Shown here one piece after another: positions 1-11,801 of a stretch of 64,000 nucleotides of DNA. Each line of letters opens with the position of its first letter. Within the stretch, counting starts at the first letter, position 1. The notes beneath the pieces were generated by a model. That model was given only the letters and a program-made list of their open reading frames with translations, had not been told where the DNA came from and did not search any database. Location: the NCBI GenBank assembly GCA_012861695.1, contig JAAOOA010000006.1:11183379-11247378 (forward strand), given 5' to 3'. The translations under genes were made by a program, and so were the position numbers. This DNA is from Trematomus loennbergii. Lineage: Eukaryota; Chordata; Actinopteri; Perciformes; Nototheniidae.

Positions 1-99
1 CTTTCAGCGATTCATGCCGGATATGTACAGCGTAGGGCACTGAAGAACGATGCTGTTCCTACTTTGTTTGGACCAGCGGGAGATTCGGGTACACAATCT
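1..99 (+). pseudogene. THAP-domain C-terminal exon fragment (transposase remnant)
   Basis: Frame 1 is open from position 1 and reads ...RRALKNDAVPTLFGP... with the AVPTxF motif (codons 52-69) that closes THAP zinc-finger domains. A consensus splice donor GTAAGT follows at 100-105; read through, the frame stops at 136-138. The upstream Cys and His zinc ligands fall outside the window. A second frame at 2-40 reads FMPDMY, which also resembles THAP sequence, so the copy may carry a frameshift. THAP domains bind DNA and occur in Kolobok and P-type transposases and in many fish THAP genes. A host THAP gene exon is possible, but the adjoining repeat favours a transposon. Confidence 0.5.
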
Positions 100-593
100 G
101 TAAGTATTCATTGTTGTTTGTGTATTTATGATGTTTAAAACAAACAAGGTATCTACCACGACTGTTTGGGTAAACGTTTTTCGGGCTACTAAGTTGGGAT
201 CGCGGAGAAATGCTCTCCGCGTTATAAACCTTTTTCTTACTCAATATCAAGCCACACTTATTGTTTTTACTTCGGCTGTGAGTGTTTGTGTGTGCTCAGG
301 ATGAGTTTCGCTTGTTCTCGCTGTATCGCCGACACGGAAGCCTGTCCGCTCCTCGCAGCAACAGCCTCAACGTTGCGACCAATCAGAGCACACTGGGCTC
401 ACAGGGAGGGGGGGGGCAGGAGCTCCAACAAGCCGTTTAGGACAGAGAGTGAATACCTGGTGAATACACATACTTTACAGAGATGCTGTATGAAAAAACA
501 ATGTGAGTTTGGAAAATTGCACAGTATAAATTTATTTTAGTATACCTCAACAATGGAATTATGATCAGTAGAAATGGCCATGACATGGGATCT
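1..593 (+). mobile_element. TTAA-target (Kolobok-like) DNA transposon, right part, cut by window edge
   Basis: From about 192 to 593 this matches 60418-60832 in the same orientation: the same 'GTTGGGATCGCGG' start, a shared 'ACTTCGGCTGTGA' block, 'GACCAATCAGAGCACAC', and the same last 60 bases ending 'CATGACATGGG..CT'. The terminus is followed by TTAA at 594-597. TTAA target sites together with a THAP-domain exon (1-99) are the known combination of the Kolobok superfamily. The first ~190 bases have no counterpart in the right-hand copy, so this copy may come from a longer, once-autonomous element. The left end lies outside the window. The repeat is seen directly; the superfamily name is inference, with piggyBac-like as the alternative. 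Confidence 0.6.
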
Positions 594-597
594 TTAA

Positions 598-2129
598 TTC
601 TGAAAACCTTCCAGTAATGTGAAGCTAGAAACTTGAGAATGTATTTAAAAACAAGCAAGATGCAGTCTTATCATATTGAATCAGACTTTAGGATTAGTTA
701 CTTTCATGAAATAACTGCAAATTGTATTCACTTACACTACTGAAAAAGGAAATAGCATTACTACAATGCATCGCTCAGTTACTAGCCACCATCCTTCAGG
801 AATCCAGGGTGTCCATCATCTCCCTTCCATGCAAGAGTATTATCAATATACACTATATCAAAGCCATTCTGATTGAAGTTAAACTACATTCTTCATAATA
901 TGAATGAGTGAGGGACAGAACAAGTAACATCAGAGTGTATTACTGAAGCTCATACCTGGTTGTACAGGTAAAGGCTGTTTTAGAGGAACTGTGCTCACGG
1001 GGGGGCAGGGCACAGGTAAAATTACTAACCTGACTTTGCCACTCCACTCACTCACCTCCGGTTACAGGTGTGTTGTCTGATCTGGTTGTCTGAGGGAGTC
1101 AGTTCTCTCTTTGTTCTCTTCCCCCATTATTTTGTAACTCTTCCAGGAAAGGTACGCCCTGCACTGCCAGTAAAGCATCATGTACAGATGTCACACCCCC
1201 ATCCATGTCACTCACTAAACTAAGGTTAAGGGTACATTAAGCTACAAAAAAAAGTCCCAGAAAGTCTTTATGCCAGATCGACACAATGTAAAGATACAGC
1301 ACACGTGCCAAACCAGACAAACAATATTGAAGCAATTAGCAAACATTATGTACTGCCGATTTTTGCAACTTCATGGCAGTAGCCCTACAGCTGGTATAGT
1401 GAGGTTCAATGTCTTGCTCACTTCAGAAGAGTAAACACTGCACAATGACAGGCTTTTGAACTTGGTTCTTGAACTCCTGACTAGAAACGATGCACAGTAA
1501 CACCAGCACAGGAAGTGTATGTATGTGTTAACATGCTGTTGTATTGGTGAAAGACAAAGAGTGGGGTTCCCCAACATCACAGGATGTCATATACGAACAT
1601 GCAGCATCACATCCTGCCTTCCTCTCACTGCTTTACCACATCACATTGAAGAAAATGCATATTCCCACACAAAGGATGATTAGATAAGTGGTTTTCTGTG
1701 GTGTTTCAGTTTTGTTTTCTATACTGTCCTTCACCTACTTTCTAGGCTTTTTTCTTTACTGCCTGTTTGTAGATTAACCTATTTAACCTCCTTCTGATCT
1801 TCTAAGATATCTAACATAAATAATGTGGAGTAATGTATATGTAGAGTCTATTCAGTGTACAGTATATATTGAAAAAGTTGAAAGACTGCTTACCAGGGAC
1901 GTTCCTATTTGCTTACATTGTAAAAACAAGATGACAAAACTTGTGAATAACATTACAATGCCTTTTTAAGGGATATTGCAGAATTAAGTGAAAAACAGAA
2001 TCCCTTAATCCAGATGAAGAGAGAGAGAGAGAGATCTGTTTCACTCTGTATCTGATTCAATGCCCAGTGTGCAATAATGACAGTAGTAAAGCACACAGCA
2101 GTGATCAGTGGGATAAGCTCTCAGACCTT
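598..2129. other. Non-coding stretch, nothing recognised
   Basis: Only short chance ORFs are present. No repeat structure, RNA gene or conserved protein fragment was seen, apart from a short GA run near 2020-2032. Confidence 0.6.
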
Positions 2130-2330
2130 CCATACACCCCTCTTCACTCTAATTGACGAGTTTAATTTGATGGCACTCGTAACAGAGTTAGAAAGCAATT
2201 AGCGTCATGGCCCATCGGCACAAACAGGCAGAGAGCCCACCTGTGGGTCACTTTTTAATTTGGTGAAGTGCACAGTGCTTAGCGCAGGACTCTGCCTTTG
2301 ATATACTCAGTAGATGGTAAATCCTGTTAG
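2130..2330. promoter_or_regulatory. Candidate conserved non-coding element
   Basis: A stretch free of simple repeats with clustered homeodomain-type cores (AATTGAC, TTTAATTT, CAATTAGC, TTTTAATTT) and mixed base composition, in the desert upstream of maf. Genes such as maf are typically surrounded by conserved enhancers. The call rests on composition and context only. Confidence 0.2.
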
Positions 2331-5300
2331 CGATAACTCCACAAACTACTCCACAGACCAATATCCATCTAATCCACTGGTTAGGAGCTCACAAAGCCAC
2401 ACAACAAATTATTAGGGTGTCATCTGGCCTAGGATTAAAATCCAGACTCTTTCGCATAAAGAAAGGAGAAAAAGTAGAGATAAAAGGGAGGGGAGGGAAT
2501 GGGAGGGAAGAGGGATGGGGCAATGATGGGGGAGGGTGTTTAATTAAAGCGACTGATCCGTGCTGTTTGTTGAAGGACTAATTGTCTTTCCCCCTGAGGA
2601 GGTTGTTTCCTCAAGGAGCTTCTCCAAATTACACTCCAGACGGTAAATCCTTGTTGGGGGTGAATACTATAGCACTAACTGGAAAGGAAAAATAATTCAA
2701 GAAAATAAGTTTATTTAAAAACAATAACAACACACGAGGAGATTCTCTTTGTTCCATTTGCTCTTCGGAGATATGGCTGGTCCCCGACGTCTGTGTTTGT
2801 TCTAATTAGGCCAGCACTGTTGATCTTGTCAGACATTGTGCTGTCCTTTTTTTCCCCTGGGGAGTGTGTTTAACATGTAGTCCCAAGGCAGGGTACTTGA
2901 CCCAGAAGGACCTTTGACCTCTCATTAAATCAGATTGGGCGTCCTTTCCTAGCCCTGCACCTCTGGCCCAAATTTCAGATTTTGTTGCCTTTGACTGTTA
3001 CTCTGCCCTTGAGCAACTACGCTACATGACTCCATAGTGTATGACACAGTATATACAGTACGTCAGTCAGTCCTCAGTATGTTTATGAAGAGCTTTGACT
3101 AAAATATTACTAGAGCGTGATCACTGTATGGACATGATATAGGCCACTTTGTGAGGATCGTGTCACACAGACAAATGATATTTAGTATAATTGTTAAAGG
3201 GTCTTGTTATATTGCCACCTTGGATCTGTGTGTGAACATGTCTCATTATCAGCTGTGCCATCATTGCTGGAGGAACATTTGTTTTTTAAGGTGAGACAGA
3301 GTGTGTTATTCTGTCTGGAGCTGATGTTGGTGTTCAGAATATACTTACATTTTTACTTACAACAAATTCATGGATTTTAGATGCAGGTACTGTAGGGTTT
3401 CTACTGTTCTGTTTCAGAGCAGTCCAGATTTCTGGAGATGTGAAGACTTGTAGTCCTGCCAATGAATTGGACATCATAGCCTTTAAGGTCCTTTACTACT
3501 TGCATTAGCACATTCTGATTGGCACAGGGCGATTAAGCTTCACTCTGGGTAATTGAGTTCTTCATTCAAAGGTTGAGTAATGGAATTGTAACAATATAAA
3601 AGGAATTGTGGATAATGAGAAGGGAAAGATGTATTCTGGCGTAGGAAACTTAGTAAGGCAAATATCTCTATGGTACTTTTGTCACAGGTTAGGCAGACTT
3701 TAATACATTAAAAAACAACCAAGTTAACAAATAAATACGATTGTAATCTCACCCAGCCACAACAAACAACAACAATCTTACTAAACTCACACTATCAACG
3801 AATCAATAAATTGAAGTATGACTGAACTTTGGTTGTTGGTTTTGCCAATTCAATTATCAGCATGCTTGACGTTTATTGGATGTAGGTTTTGTAAATCAAA
3901 ACCCCAATTCCTGGTCAATCCACAGAACAAAACACAGAATACATAATGTGTACTAAGTCCAGTATAAGTAAATTATTCACCAACTGAACTAGCATTTACA
4001 GTACACTGTCCAACAGGCTATGTGTTTGGTCCAAGCACAGCCTCCAATTGGACTACAGCAAAATGTCTCTAGGCAGTTTAAACCCGTCATATTTTCTAAA
4101 CTCCACCTACATACACAAGCCAACCTCTGGCCCCCCGCTTAACCAAACAAAATAGGAGAGAAAGGAACACGCTGATAGATCCCACAGCGCTGGACAATGA
4201 CACAGTGTAGATTGGACATGAATGTGAGTGTGCTGAAAGAGAGAAAGCTAACAGAGAAGAGGCATGCCTGCTTGAGCTCTCTGTGTTGATGTTGCTGCAA
4301 CGTCATGCAAGTCTGAGTCACAATCCCACAAGCATACATGCAAAATCGATATCCTACTCCATTGGACATTTAATCACGAACACTTTTATTAAATTAAATA
4401 TAGTGGTCTTTAATGGATCCCTTCTCTTGACATTCTGTAGTTGTGGTTTGTCAGTGAGCCTGTGTGTGGACATGTGAGTCTACCTGGCACCCTTGCAATA
4501 TTTCCAACCCAGACTAATACATTAAACAGCCAGCTGCAGCCTGAATGGGGCGCAACAGGAAACACATAGCTGTCATCAAAACACACTCTACTGGCCAGGG
4601 GTCTTGGTGATAAAAAAAGGGTTTAATTTAAGCAGTGATTATGTTTTCATGATCCCAGAGTGGCTGGGGGATTCCTTGTCATAGATAGAGTTGATTTATC
4701 GTTTCATTTTATATATTTTTGTGGGAGGGAGAAGGTTTAAAAACATTCCAACGGCAACATCTCCATCTGAATTGTAAGAAAGTGAGCAGTACTGCCTCTC
4801 TGCTTCAACTCTGCATGGAGTGGGAACAGCAGTCACAGATGGTGAACAAATGTTCTTTTGAGGGAGCGTTGCACAAGACTTGGTTCTTGCACAGCCCAGC
4901 AGTGAGCTAGCTTTGCTGCAGATGGTTTACAAAGCAGCCTCCAACAAACACGCATATTCCATCAATTTGTGATGCAATGCAACTTGAAAGGTGAGAGACA
5001 TATTAGCTTTATTGCATTTTTACTTTGTTTGTGGTCAAGCACTTATCAAATCAGTTTACTCATTGATCGGGATTGATCAGGGCAGCCAAAAGATGACCGT
5101 GTTAATAGTTAACAGTTATGGCTCATTATTTAAACATCACCACACTCAACTCAATTGTGGGAGTTGTTGACCATCCCTGGTCAACAGCATGTGGTATAAC
5201 ACATTTCTCTGGACCCTAAGAAGTACTAATGTTATTTCCATTTCCAAGTGGGATATTTCATTGCACACTGAATTACAAACCAGGTTTGCTCACAAAGTTG

Positions 5301-6700
5301 CCACGCAGGCCATTAACACATAATTACATGGGGTGAATAATGGCTGTGTGTATTTATTACAAGCATTTGAATAGCATTTACCTTTTTAGTTGTATGTCTT
5401 AAAGAAACAAAAAAGAACAGAATATGTCTGGGAAAGGTAGACATTATCCATGTGCAGATGAACTGGCAAATATGTTTTGTTATGATGTTTTTAATGTTCA
5501 CACGCCCCCTCCCCACCAACGTATGCAAAAGTCACGGAACTGTAGGCACATACTAATAGTTTAATTCTAAAAACACATAAATGAAAAAACAAAAAAAAAC
5601 GATAGAGTATTGAATGATAGCACACTGCCATGACCTAACCCGTTGTCATGGTCATTACATTAATTTGAGAACATGCTATGATTCTTCTAATGAACGGGTT
5701 AATAATAAAATTGGACAAGGAGCAGGGGAAGAGCAGACAGAAGAATGAAGAGAGTCCAAATAGTGTTTCCCTTGTGTGCAAACAGTGACGGCCATTGTTT
5801 TTGTGAGGAGGTGTTTTGGTCTGGATCGGTGGGCCCGGTGCTGTAATTGCTGTTTGGAATGTCAGCCTGGTTAGAGGATGCGCTCTCACTACTGGGTGTC
5901 ATTGTCCCGGTGCCCTCCAACGGCAGAAGTCTGGAGTTACAAACCACAATTAAGACTATCAGCTTTTATTAGCCAATTTAGTGCCTATATGTCTCCATGA
6001 AAAGTGCATCCAGCACAGAGTCATTTAAGTTTTGAATTGGTCTGAATGAACAACAACCATGTGATGTCTGTCTTGTAAATACATAGTTATCATTGTATAC
6101 ATGCACAGTATACTTGTGTGTACATGTTTGACCATTCATGTATGTGTGTTTCTGTGGGGATAAGGTCAGACCATAGATGCATACGTACGTGTGCTTCTAA
6201 GAAATTTAAGATTTTCCATACATTTCCATCTGCCATACACTACCTGACCTCACCTACAGTCACCTCAATACCTATCACATGTGACCTAGCATCTTGCTGC
6301 AACTCTATTTTCCCCAACAGCTCTTCAGTACTGCACGCAATTTGCTGTTTAGAACTGTTGTTGGATTTAATAACGCGTCTAAATATGTGTCTTTCAAATA
6401 TTTGTCATGAGTGTGGCAAGTATTCAAATGTATTTGAGTGGGTATTACTTTCAATTAATTGGTTTTCCCATTGCATTGATGTAGGCCAGCCACTGCAGAG
6501 TATGCTTTTTAACAATAAGTTACGTTTTACTGCACAGTGTGTGTGTGTAAAGCCATGCGTCACAAGGTAAAGGGTATCAATATGTTCTGAAATACTAATC
6601 ACTACATCGACTCGTCGAATCGAATTATCATCATGTGTTGTTTGCAATTTAAGAAATGTTAGATTATCCAGTTAGTTGCAAAAGCACACATTGTGCAATG
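2331..6700. other. Non-coding stretch, nothing recognised
   Basis: All ORFs are short and low in coding character. The longest, 150 codons at 6118-6570, is rich in Cys, Ser and His and resembles no family I know. No SINE, TIR element or tandem array was seen. Confidence 0.55.
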
Positions 6701-6704
6701 ATGA

Positions 6705-6714
6705 TCTCTCTCTA

Positions 6715-6748
<34 letters not shown>
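6705..6748. repeat. (CT)n microsatellite
   Basis: About 44 bases of nearly pure CT with a few interruptions. It generates Ser/Leu-rich chance ORFs in the surrounding frames. Confidence 0.9.
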
Positions 6749-6749
6749 A

Positions 6750-7689
6750 GTCGCTGCCCCTATCTGCCTCTGTGTCTGTGTCTCTGTCAGACAAGCTTGG
6801 AGACTCATTGTTCTGCAGGAAATGCTCTCACCATACAGACTGCAAGCTTGTATACTCTAGATTTAACCTTATAATAGCGTTACCAGCATTTAACCAACCA
6901 GCTTCCGCTTGCTTTATGTTGAAGCACTGTTACAAATACAAAATAGACTTCGACAAATGACAACTAGCTAGGCTCTCTCGGAAAAGCTCAACAGAGACAG
7001 GAGATGAAAGTAAGAAAATAAGAAAGCGAGAAAAAGAAAAACTCCTCTCTTGAGGCCTTTGCACTCCTGAAACCGAGAGGGCAACGGGAGGAGCAGCTGC
7101 AGCTTCTGCAACTCGTAAACACTGACACCTATTTACTTGCATACACATGTGGAGGCACTCAGTGTGTCTATCTACCTCTCAAACACATGCACAAATACAC
7201 ACTTGGACAGCAGAGGCAGAAGGGGATCCCAAGTAATGGATGGTGCAGGTGTGAGGATGTTTCCATGTGGGAATTTCCAAAAGCCATGAAATATGCAGGC
7301 TATAATGGTAGGGCCAATGCTTCTCTACGCTTAACAACATGTGTCCAGAGGAAGGGGATTTTACTGGACAAGCAGCACCTGCCCTGTAAACATTGTCTCA
7401 CCCCTTACTCCCCCATCTCGTATCTCTATCTTTCAGATGTGAAAAACGATATGTCTTCTTTCTACAATAACATATTTACTTAACCTAAACAGCTACCTAC
7501 ATTTTTGAATTGATATGACTTTACACTATATTGTGAATGACTATTGAAGTTCATTATTAAAATACAAGAAATAACTAAAACGTGTGCTTTCTGCTTAGTT
7601 TTCTAAGCACATTTCAGGATAATTTAGCACTGATGGATTTATTTATTCAGTGGATGCATCTCTGATCTTTTCTTTATCGTACTGTAGGC
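6750..7689. other. Non-coding stretch, nothing recognised
   Basis: A short ORF at 7187-7483 (98 codons) has no recognisable motif. No repeats of note. Confidence 0.5.
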
Positions 7690-7990
7690 TGAGAATGGTC
7701 CTGACTATCAGCATCTGTGCCGAGCCTCGTCAGTATCTCCCCAGTCTTTCTCATTTCATTAGGAATCACTCAGCACTTCAGAGAAACATTCAATTACGCT
7801 CCAATGGTAATTAAATGTTCCTCAAATGAGTTCATTTAAATCATTTTCATTTGGGCTTCAGTCGGGTTTTTAATGCCGAGTGCTCAACACAGGGCTCAAA
7901 TGAACATTAAGTGCCTCACCCACTGGGAGTGTTTGAAGGGCCATGTTCACAATCACAGTCAGATGACATTTTAACCGGTTTAGCAGCATA
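7690..7990. promoter_or_regulatory. Candidate conserved non-coding element
   Basis: Non-repetitive stretch with dense homeodomain-type motifs (CATTAGGA, CAATTACG, GGTAATTAAATG, TCATTTAAAT), balanced composition and no ORF. It lies about 8.7 kb upstream of the maf start codon. The call is by eye only; no alignment was available. Confidence 0.25.
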
Positions 7991-9927
7991 ACAATTGAGA
8001 AGATATTATTATAAGGAATGAATACAGACTGCAGGATTCAAACACACAAAGGCCTTGGTACTATTGGTAATTGTGTTGGCGGTACAGGGAAGCAAGTGAC
8101 GAACATAGCTCTGATAAAGATGATTCCACAATGTTGCAATTTGAATGTGGCGATTAGTTTTTTGCCATTAGACCAAATGTGACATTATCCGTAATTACTT
8201 AGCTCACTATGTTAGATTATATCTGATTTGACACGGTTAATAGAAATGATCTGAGAGGGGACAAAATTCATCCGCACGTTTCATTGAGACAAAGGTTTTC
8301 ATCATGACGGTTTAACTCGTTCTTAAATGTCATTGCAAATCCTTCAATAAGAAGCGTTTGAAATTCAGGACCAGAGATTCAAAGCTGCATGATATCGTGG
8401 GAAAGTTGAAAAGAATTAGCCCGAGAGCACAATAAAACTTTGTGTTCTCTCCTTTTTTCTCGAATAGGTTTTTTTTCACTCGTCAGACAATGTGCCATAA
8501 ATGTAACAGTTGTATTTTATAGTGTGCTAATGCAGGCTCTTAAAGCTGTAAAATGCTTTATTTTGATGTTAACTTCTGAGTGGAACATAAGTAAAGTGTA
8601 TTCATGAAAAGTCAACTTTTAATCGCCGCTATTGTGTTTAAAGGTCCACCTCCTACAACAATGGCCCAACACTGTACAGTCCAACATAATAAATGTAATA
8701 ATTATGTTTTGGTGAAATAACTGTAAATCATTTAATGACCCTACAAGCCGAGAGTTATTTTTAAAAGGGGATTCATCAATATTCTCCAGGGGAACATGAA
8801 GAAAGGTCAGAAAATCTCTCATTAGGCTATGAGCATGCGCATGTGCGTCCCCTTATAAGCATTTGTGTAGCCATGCATGCATTTGGGAGTTGGTTGGTGT
8901 CATTGTGTCTGCTTGTGTGTTCCTATTTACTTGTTAACGCATAATGTGAACAATAATTAGAGATATATATAATATGAGAACAAAATGAGGGTCATCAACA
9001 GTTTCCTGATCAACCATACACAATGTTCATCCATCTTCATCAACTGTCTGAACTGTCAAACCAACCAAAAATGATAGTAATTACCTTTCTAATAATTATC
9101 TACTCTTTCTTGTATAGGAATAGCATACAAGTTTGGGGCAGATTATGAACCTTGTAAAGAATGCTGAGACTTTTGTGTGTGTGGTTTGTGTTTGTGCTTA
9201 TGTGGTTTAGGTAACAGCCATTGCTCCTGTATGTCTTCACTGTGTCAATGGCCTGCATTGGCATATTTGACAAATATTGTGTCAAATACAATGAAGAGAT
9301 GGTCTCTGTAAGAGATGTGGAATGAATGACAAAACATCATAGATAAGGGGATATCTTGGAGTTAAAAACAACAATAAATTAATCATTGGCCCTGTGTTCA
9401 CTATACATGTGGATATACTGTAAGATTGATGTCTTATCTTCCCCCACCACCACTATCCAAATACACACAACCACCACTTTTCCTTTTTTCAACACATTTT
9501 CATGAGCTCAACTTTAGCCAACAGGGCAATGAGTTTTACAAGGCATTTCTAGGAAGGCTAACAAGTATTGTGTGATATTTCTATTGGATCTTTCTGTAAT
9601 TAGCTCACAGACTCTCTGCAATTGTGAAAAAACAGTTCCAGGCTACAGTAGCTCAAGGGCATGGCAGCAGCTGGGGGTGGAGGCAAAAAAGTTGCCAAAG
9701 ATCTGTGTAGGAGGAGGCAATTCCTATTGTAACATTTAAGGAGGTGGACACGATTTTATTAAAGCATCAACACACAATAAATTGCAAGCTACCAGACTAT
9801 CCCTTACACAAACTCTGCCTTTTATATTTAATATGTTTTTCTTTTTAGCCAGTTTCAAAGAGAAGTGTTGGCTAACATATTAAGTAGTGTTCATACAGAT
9901 TTGCATTATTGCACAAAGCATTTTGAA
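7991..9927. other. Non-coding stretch, nothing recognised
   Basis: No gene or repeat recognised. Contains a few GT-rich patches around 8830-8920 and 9170-9210. Confidence 0.5.
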
Positions 9928-10154
9928 CCAGTTTAGGCCCCGTCCACACGGAGACGAAACGGAGACAAAAAACGAAAACGAACCAAATTCAATATCAAAA
10001 AAGTCTTCCGTCCACACGGAATTGGCTCAAGAAACGTGTCCGTCCACACGACCGCTCGGCCCGCTGGAGACGCTGTAGTACATATGCCGGGCCTGTAAGT
10101 GGCGCTGTACTTCCGCCACAAAATACACCAAAAGCAGCAAATAAGACCGATGAC

Positions 10155-10155
10155 G

Positions 10156-10195
<40 letters not shown>

Positions 10196-10211
10196 TATAT
10201 TATATTATTAT
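10155..10211. repeat. (ATT)n microsatellite
   Basis: About 57 bases of ATT repeats with TAT variation at the right end, inside the outer hAT-like element. Confidence 0.9.
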
Positions 10212-10561
10212 TGTTGCTGATGGTTGTGGTAGAGGAGCTGTACATTTTTGCACTAAAATCTGTATCATGGTCAGTAGCGTCTGGAGCACGAACGCAACCC
10301 TGTGATCCGCCATTGTTGTTGTTGTTGGCGAAACGCATCAGCAATGACGCGGGTGAAGCGGGGGTGAGCAGGAGAGGTGGGGAGAGGCGGGGCTATGGCG
10401 TCATCGTTTTCAGGAAATGATCGTATAGGGCGTACACACGGAGCCGCAAGCGTTTCGTCCTCAGACCTATACCCACTTTGGGAGCCGTTATCAAAGTGTA
10501 TCGAATTCGGGCTCCGAATCCGCGTTTCCGTTTTGGCCTCGTGTGGACGAAACGTCTATAC

Positions 10562-11067
10562 CAGGAGTGGCCGAGCCGCATGCGGCTCTTTGCCCAGTCT
10601 CATGCGGCTCCTCAGTTCATATCGAATTTTAAATGTGTTTTTGTTTTTTTGCGCATATGTATCCCAGTTCACAAAGGGTTAACAACACACAAGTTCCAGC
10701 CCAATCGTTACACAGAGTTTTCAACAAATAAGTGCTTTAGCCAATCAGAATGCAGATCCGGCAGTACTGGAGGCGGGCTTTACTGCACTCGCGATGTGAC
10801 AGCGAAGGGAGAGATCTGCTTCCGATCTGCAGAAATATAACTCGGATGTGTCAATTATTGTTCATTTTTAGATTTTCATTTTGTATGTGTGAGAGATAGA
10901 GGAAGAGAGTGAGGGAGCACACAGAAAGGCTGAGAGCAAAAGAGAGAAGGAGAGAGAGAGGTCGGGGGACATACACCCAGCATGTGTGCCTGTGTGTATG
11001 ATGTGGCTCTTTGCAGTAACACAGTAAAATGATTGGCTCTTTACCTCTGATTGGTTGGCCACCCCTG
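10562..11067. mobile_element. hAT-like non-autonomous transposon nested in the outer hAT
   Basis: The 506-bp element starts CAGGAGTGGCC and ends GGCCACCCCTG; the inverted arms match 10 of 11. A perfect 8-bp target duplication GTCTATAC lies at 10554-10561 and 11068-11075. The CAGGGGTGGCC-type terminus is classic hAT. Near the left end the segment 'TGCGGCTC' appears twice, and 'GGCTCTTT' recurs near the right end, as subterminal repeats. The perfect duplication, against a diverged one for the host element, shows that it inserted later. No transposase ORF. Confidence 0.85.
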
Positions 11068-11344
11068 GTCTATACGATAGAGAACGTTAGCGGATTCAAC
11101 TCATATCGTCACCGTGTGGACGGGGCCTTAGTTTACTACTCAAACACATACAAAACAAATGATGCCATTTAAAAGCTTTAAACTCTCTTACTCTTACTCT
11201 CTCGCAATAATTAAATGTGTCATTATATAGAGTTGACTAAATCTAGGAAAATAAAATGTGCAAACTACCAAAACTCAAACAACTCAAATACATAAAAATG
11301 CTTGGAAACACTCGCATACACAAATCTAAAGGTTTTTAAATTAT

Positions 11345-11562
11345 TTTTTATTTTGGTGGTCTAATGGATAGTGAGGTGGGCTGATGATCGGAAGGTTGCG
11401 TGTTCAAATCCCGCCTGGAACACCACCACTAGTGTGCCCTTGAGTAAGGCACTTAGCCCTCAGTTACTCCAGGGAGAATGTCCCTGTAATTGGTCATTGT
11501 AAGTCGCTTTGGAATAAGGCGTCTGCAAAATGCCTAAATTGTAAATTGTAAATTATATTTTT
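11345..11562 (+). mobile_element. tRNA-derived SINE, full-length copy
   Basis: A tRNA-like head has an A-box-like segment (GGTCTAATGGATAGTG) and a B box (GTTGCGTGTTCAAATCC), followed by a body and the fish SINE/LINE tail 'GTAAGTCGCTTTGGAATAAG', ending in TTGTAAA repeats. Flanks share an imperfect AAATTAT-T-rich duplication (about 11338-11349 and 11550-11562). It is not a functional tRNA gene: no cloverleaf acceptor stem, and the body continues into the SINE tail. Confidence 0.8.
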
Positions 11563-11589
11563 GGGAGAATAAACCCCACAGATCCTCAA

Positions 11590-11800
11590 CTCCGGTGTGT
11601 CTCACACATTAACAACGCAACACAGAGCAACAAGAACGTTGTCTACAGTAGCCATGTATTTTCTTATTTGAGGGGGGGGGGGGGTGGATGCGTGGGCCAC
11701 CCGAATAGGTTAAGGGGCCTTTGGCTTTTCTTGCCGGGGGGGGGGGGGGGGGTGCGGTGCGTGCCCCCATAAATAGAATCAAATTCTGTGGGAAACACTG
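11590..11800 (-). mobile_element. hAT-like element remnant with poly-G tracts
   Basis: Read on the minus strand it begins CAGTGTTTCCCAC at 11800, a terminus shared by a very common fish hAT family. The opposite terminus is not evident, so it is a fragment or truncated copy. It carries two long homopolymers: 13 G at 11672-11684 and 17 G at 11736-11752 (+ strand). Confidence 0.5.
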
Positions 11801-11801
11801 C

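Larger units (their letters stand above)
9936..11127. mobile_element. hAT-like non-autonomous transposon (outer element)
   Basis: Terminal inverted repeats begin GGCCCCGTCCACACGG at both ends; the arms match about 20 of 21 bases, ending with GACGA. Flanks are CCAGTTTA (9928-9935) and TTAGTTTA (11128-11135), an 8-bp target duplication with two changes, which fits hAT. The subterminal motif CGTCCACACG recurs at 9941, 10010 and 10041 and in inverted form near 10540, as in hAT elements with transposase-binding subterminal repeats. It carries an (ATT)n run at 10155-10211. A second element at 10562-11067 splits it, so the original length was about 680 bp. No transposase coding sequence is visible. 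Confidence 0.75.

Noticed and set aside
6118..6570. 150-codon Cys/His-containing ORF
   Set aside because: Cys and His are not spaced as zinc fingers; surrounding sequence has no coding features.
10377..10840. ORFs of 101-120 codons
   Set aside because: They run across the junction of two nested transposons with no transposase motif.
11348..11420. tRNA-like sequence with A and B boxes
   Set aside because: Head of a tRNA-derived SINE; continues into the SINE body and tail and lacks a full cloverleaf.
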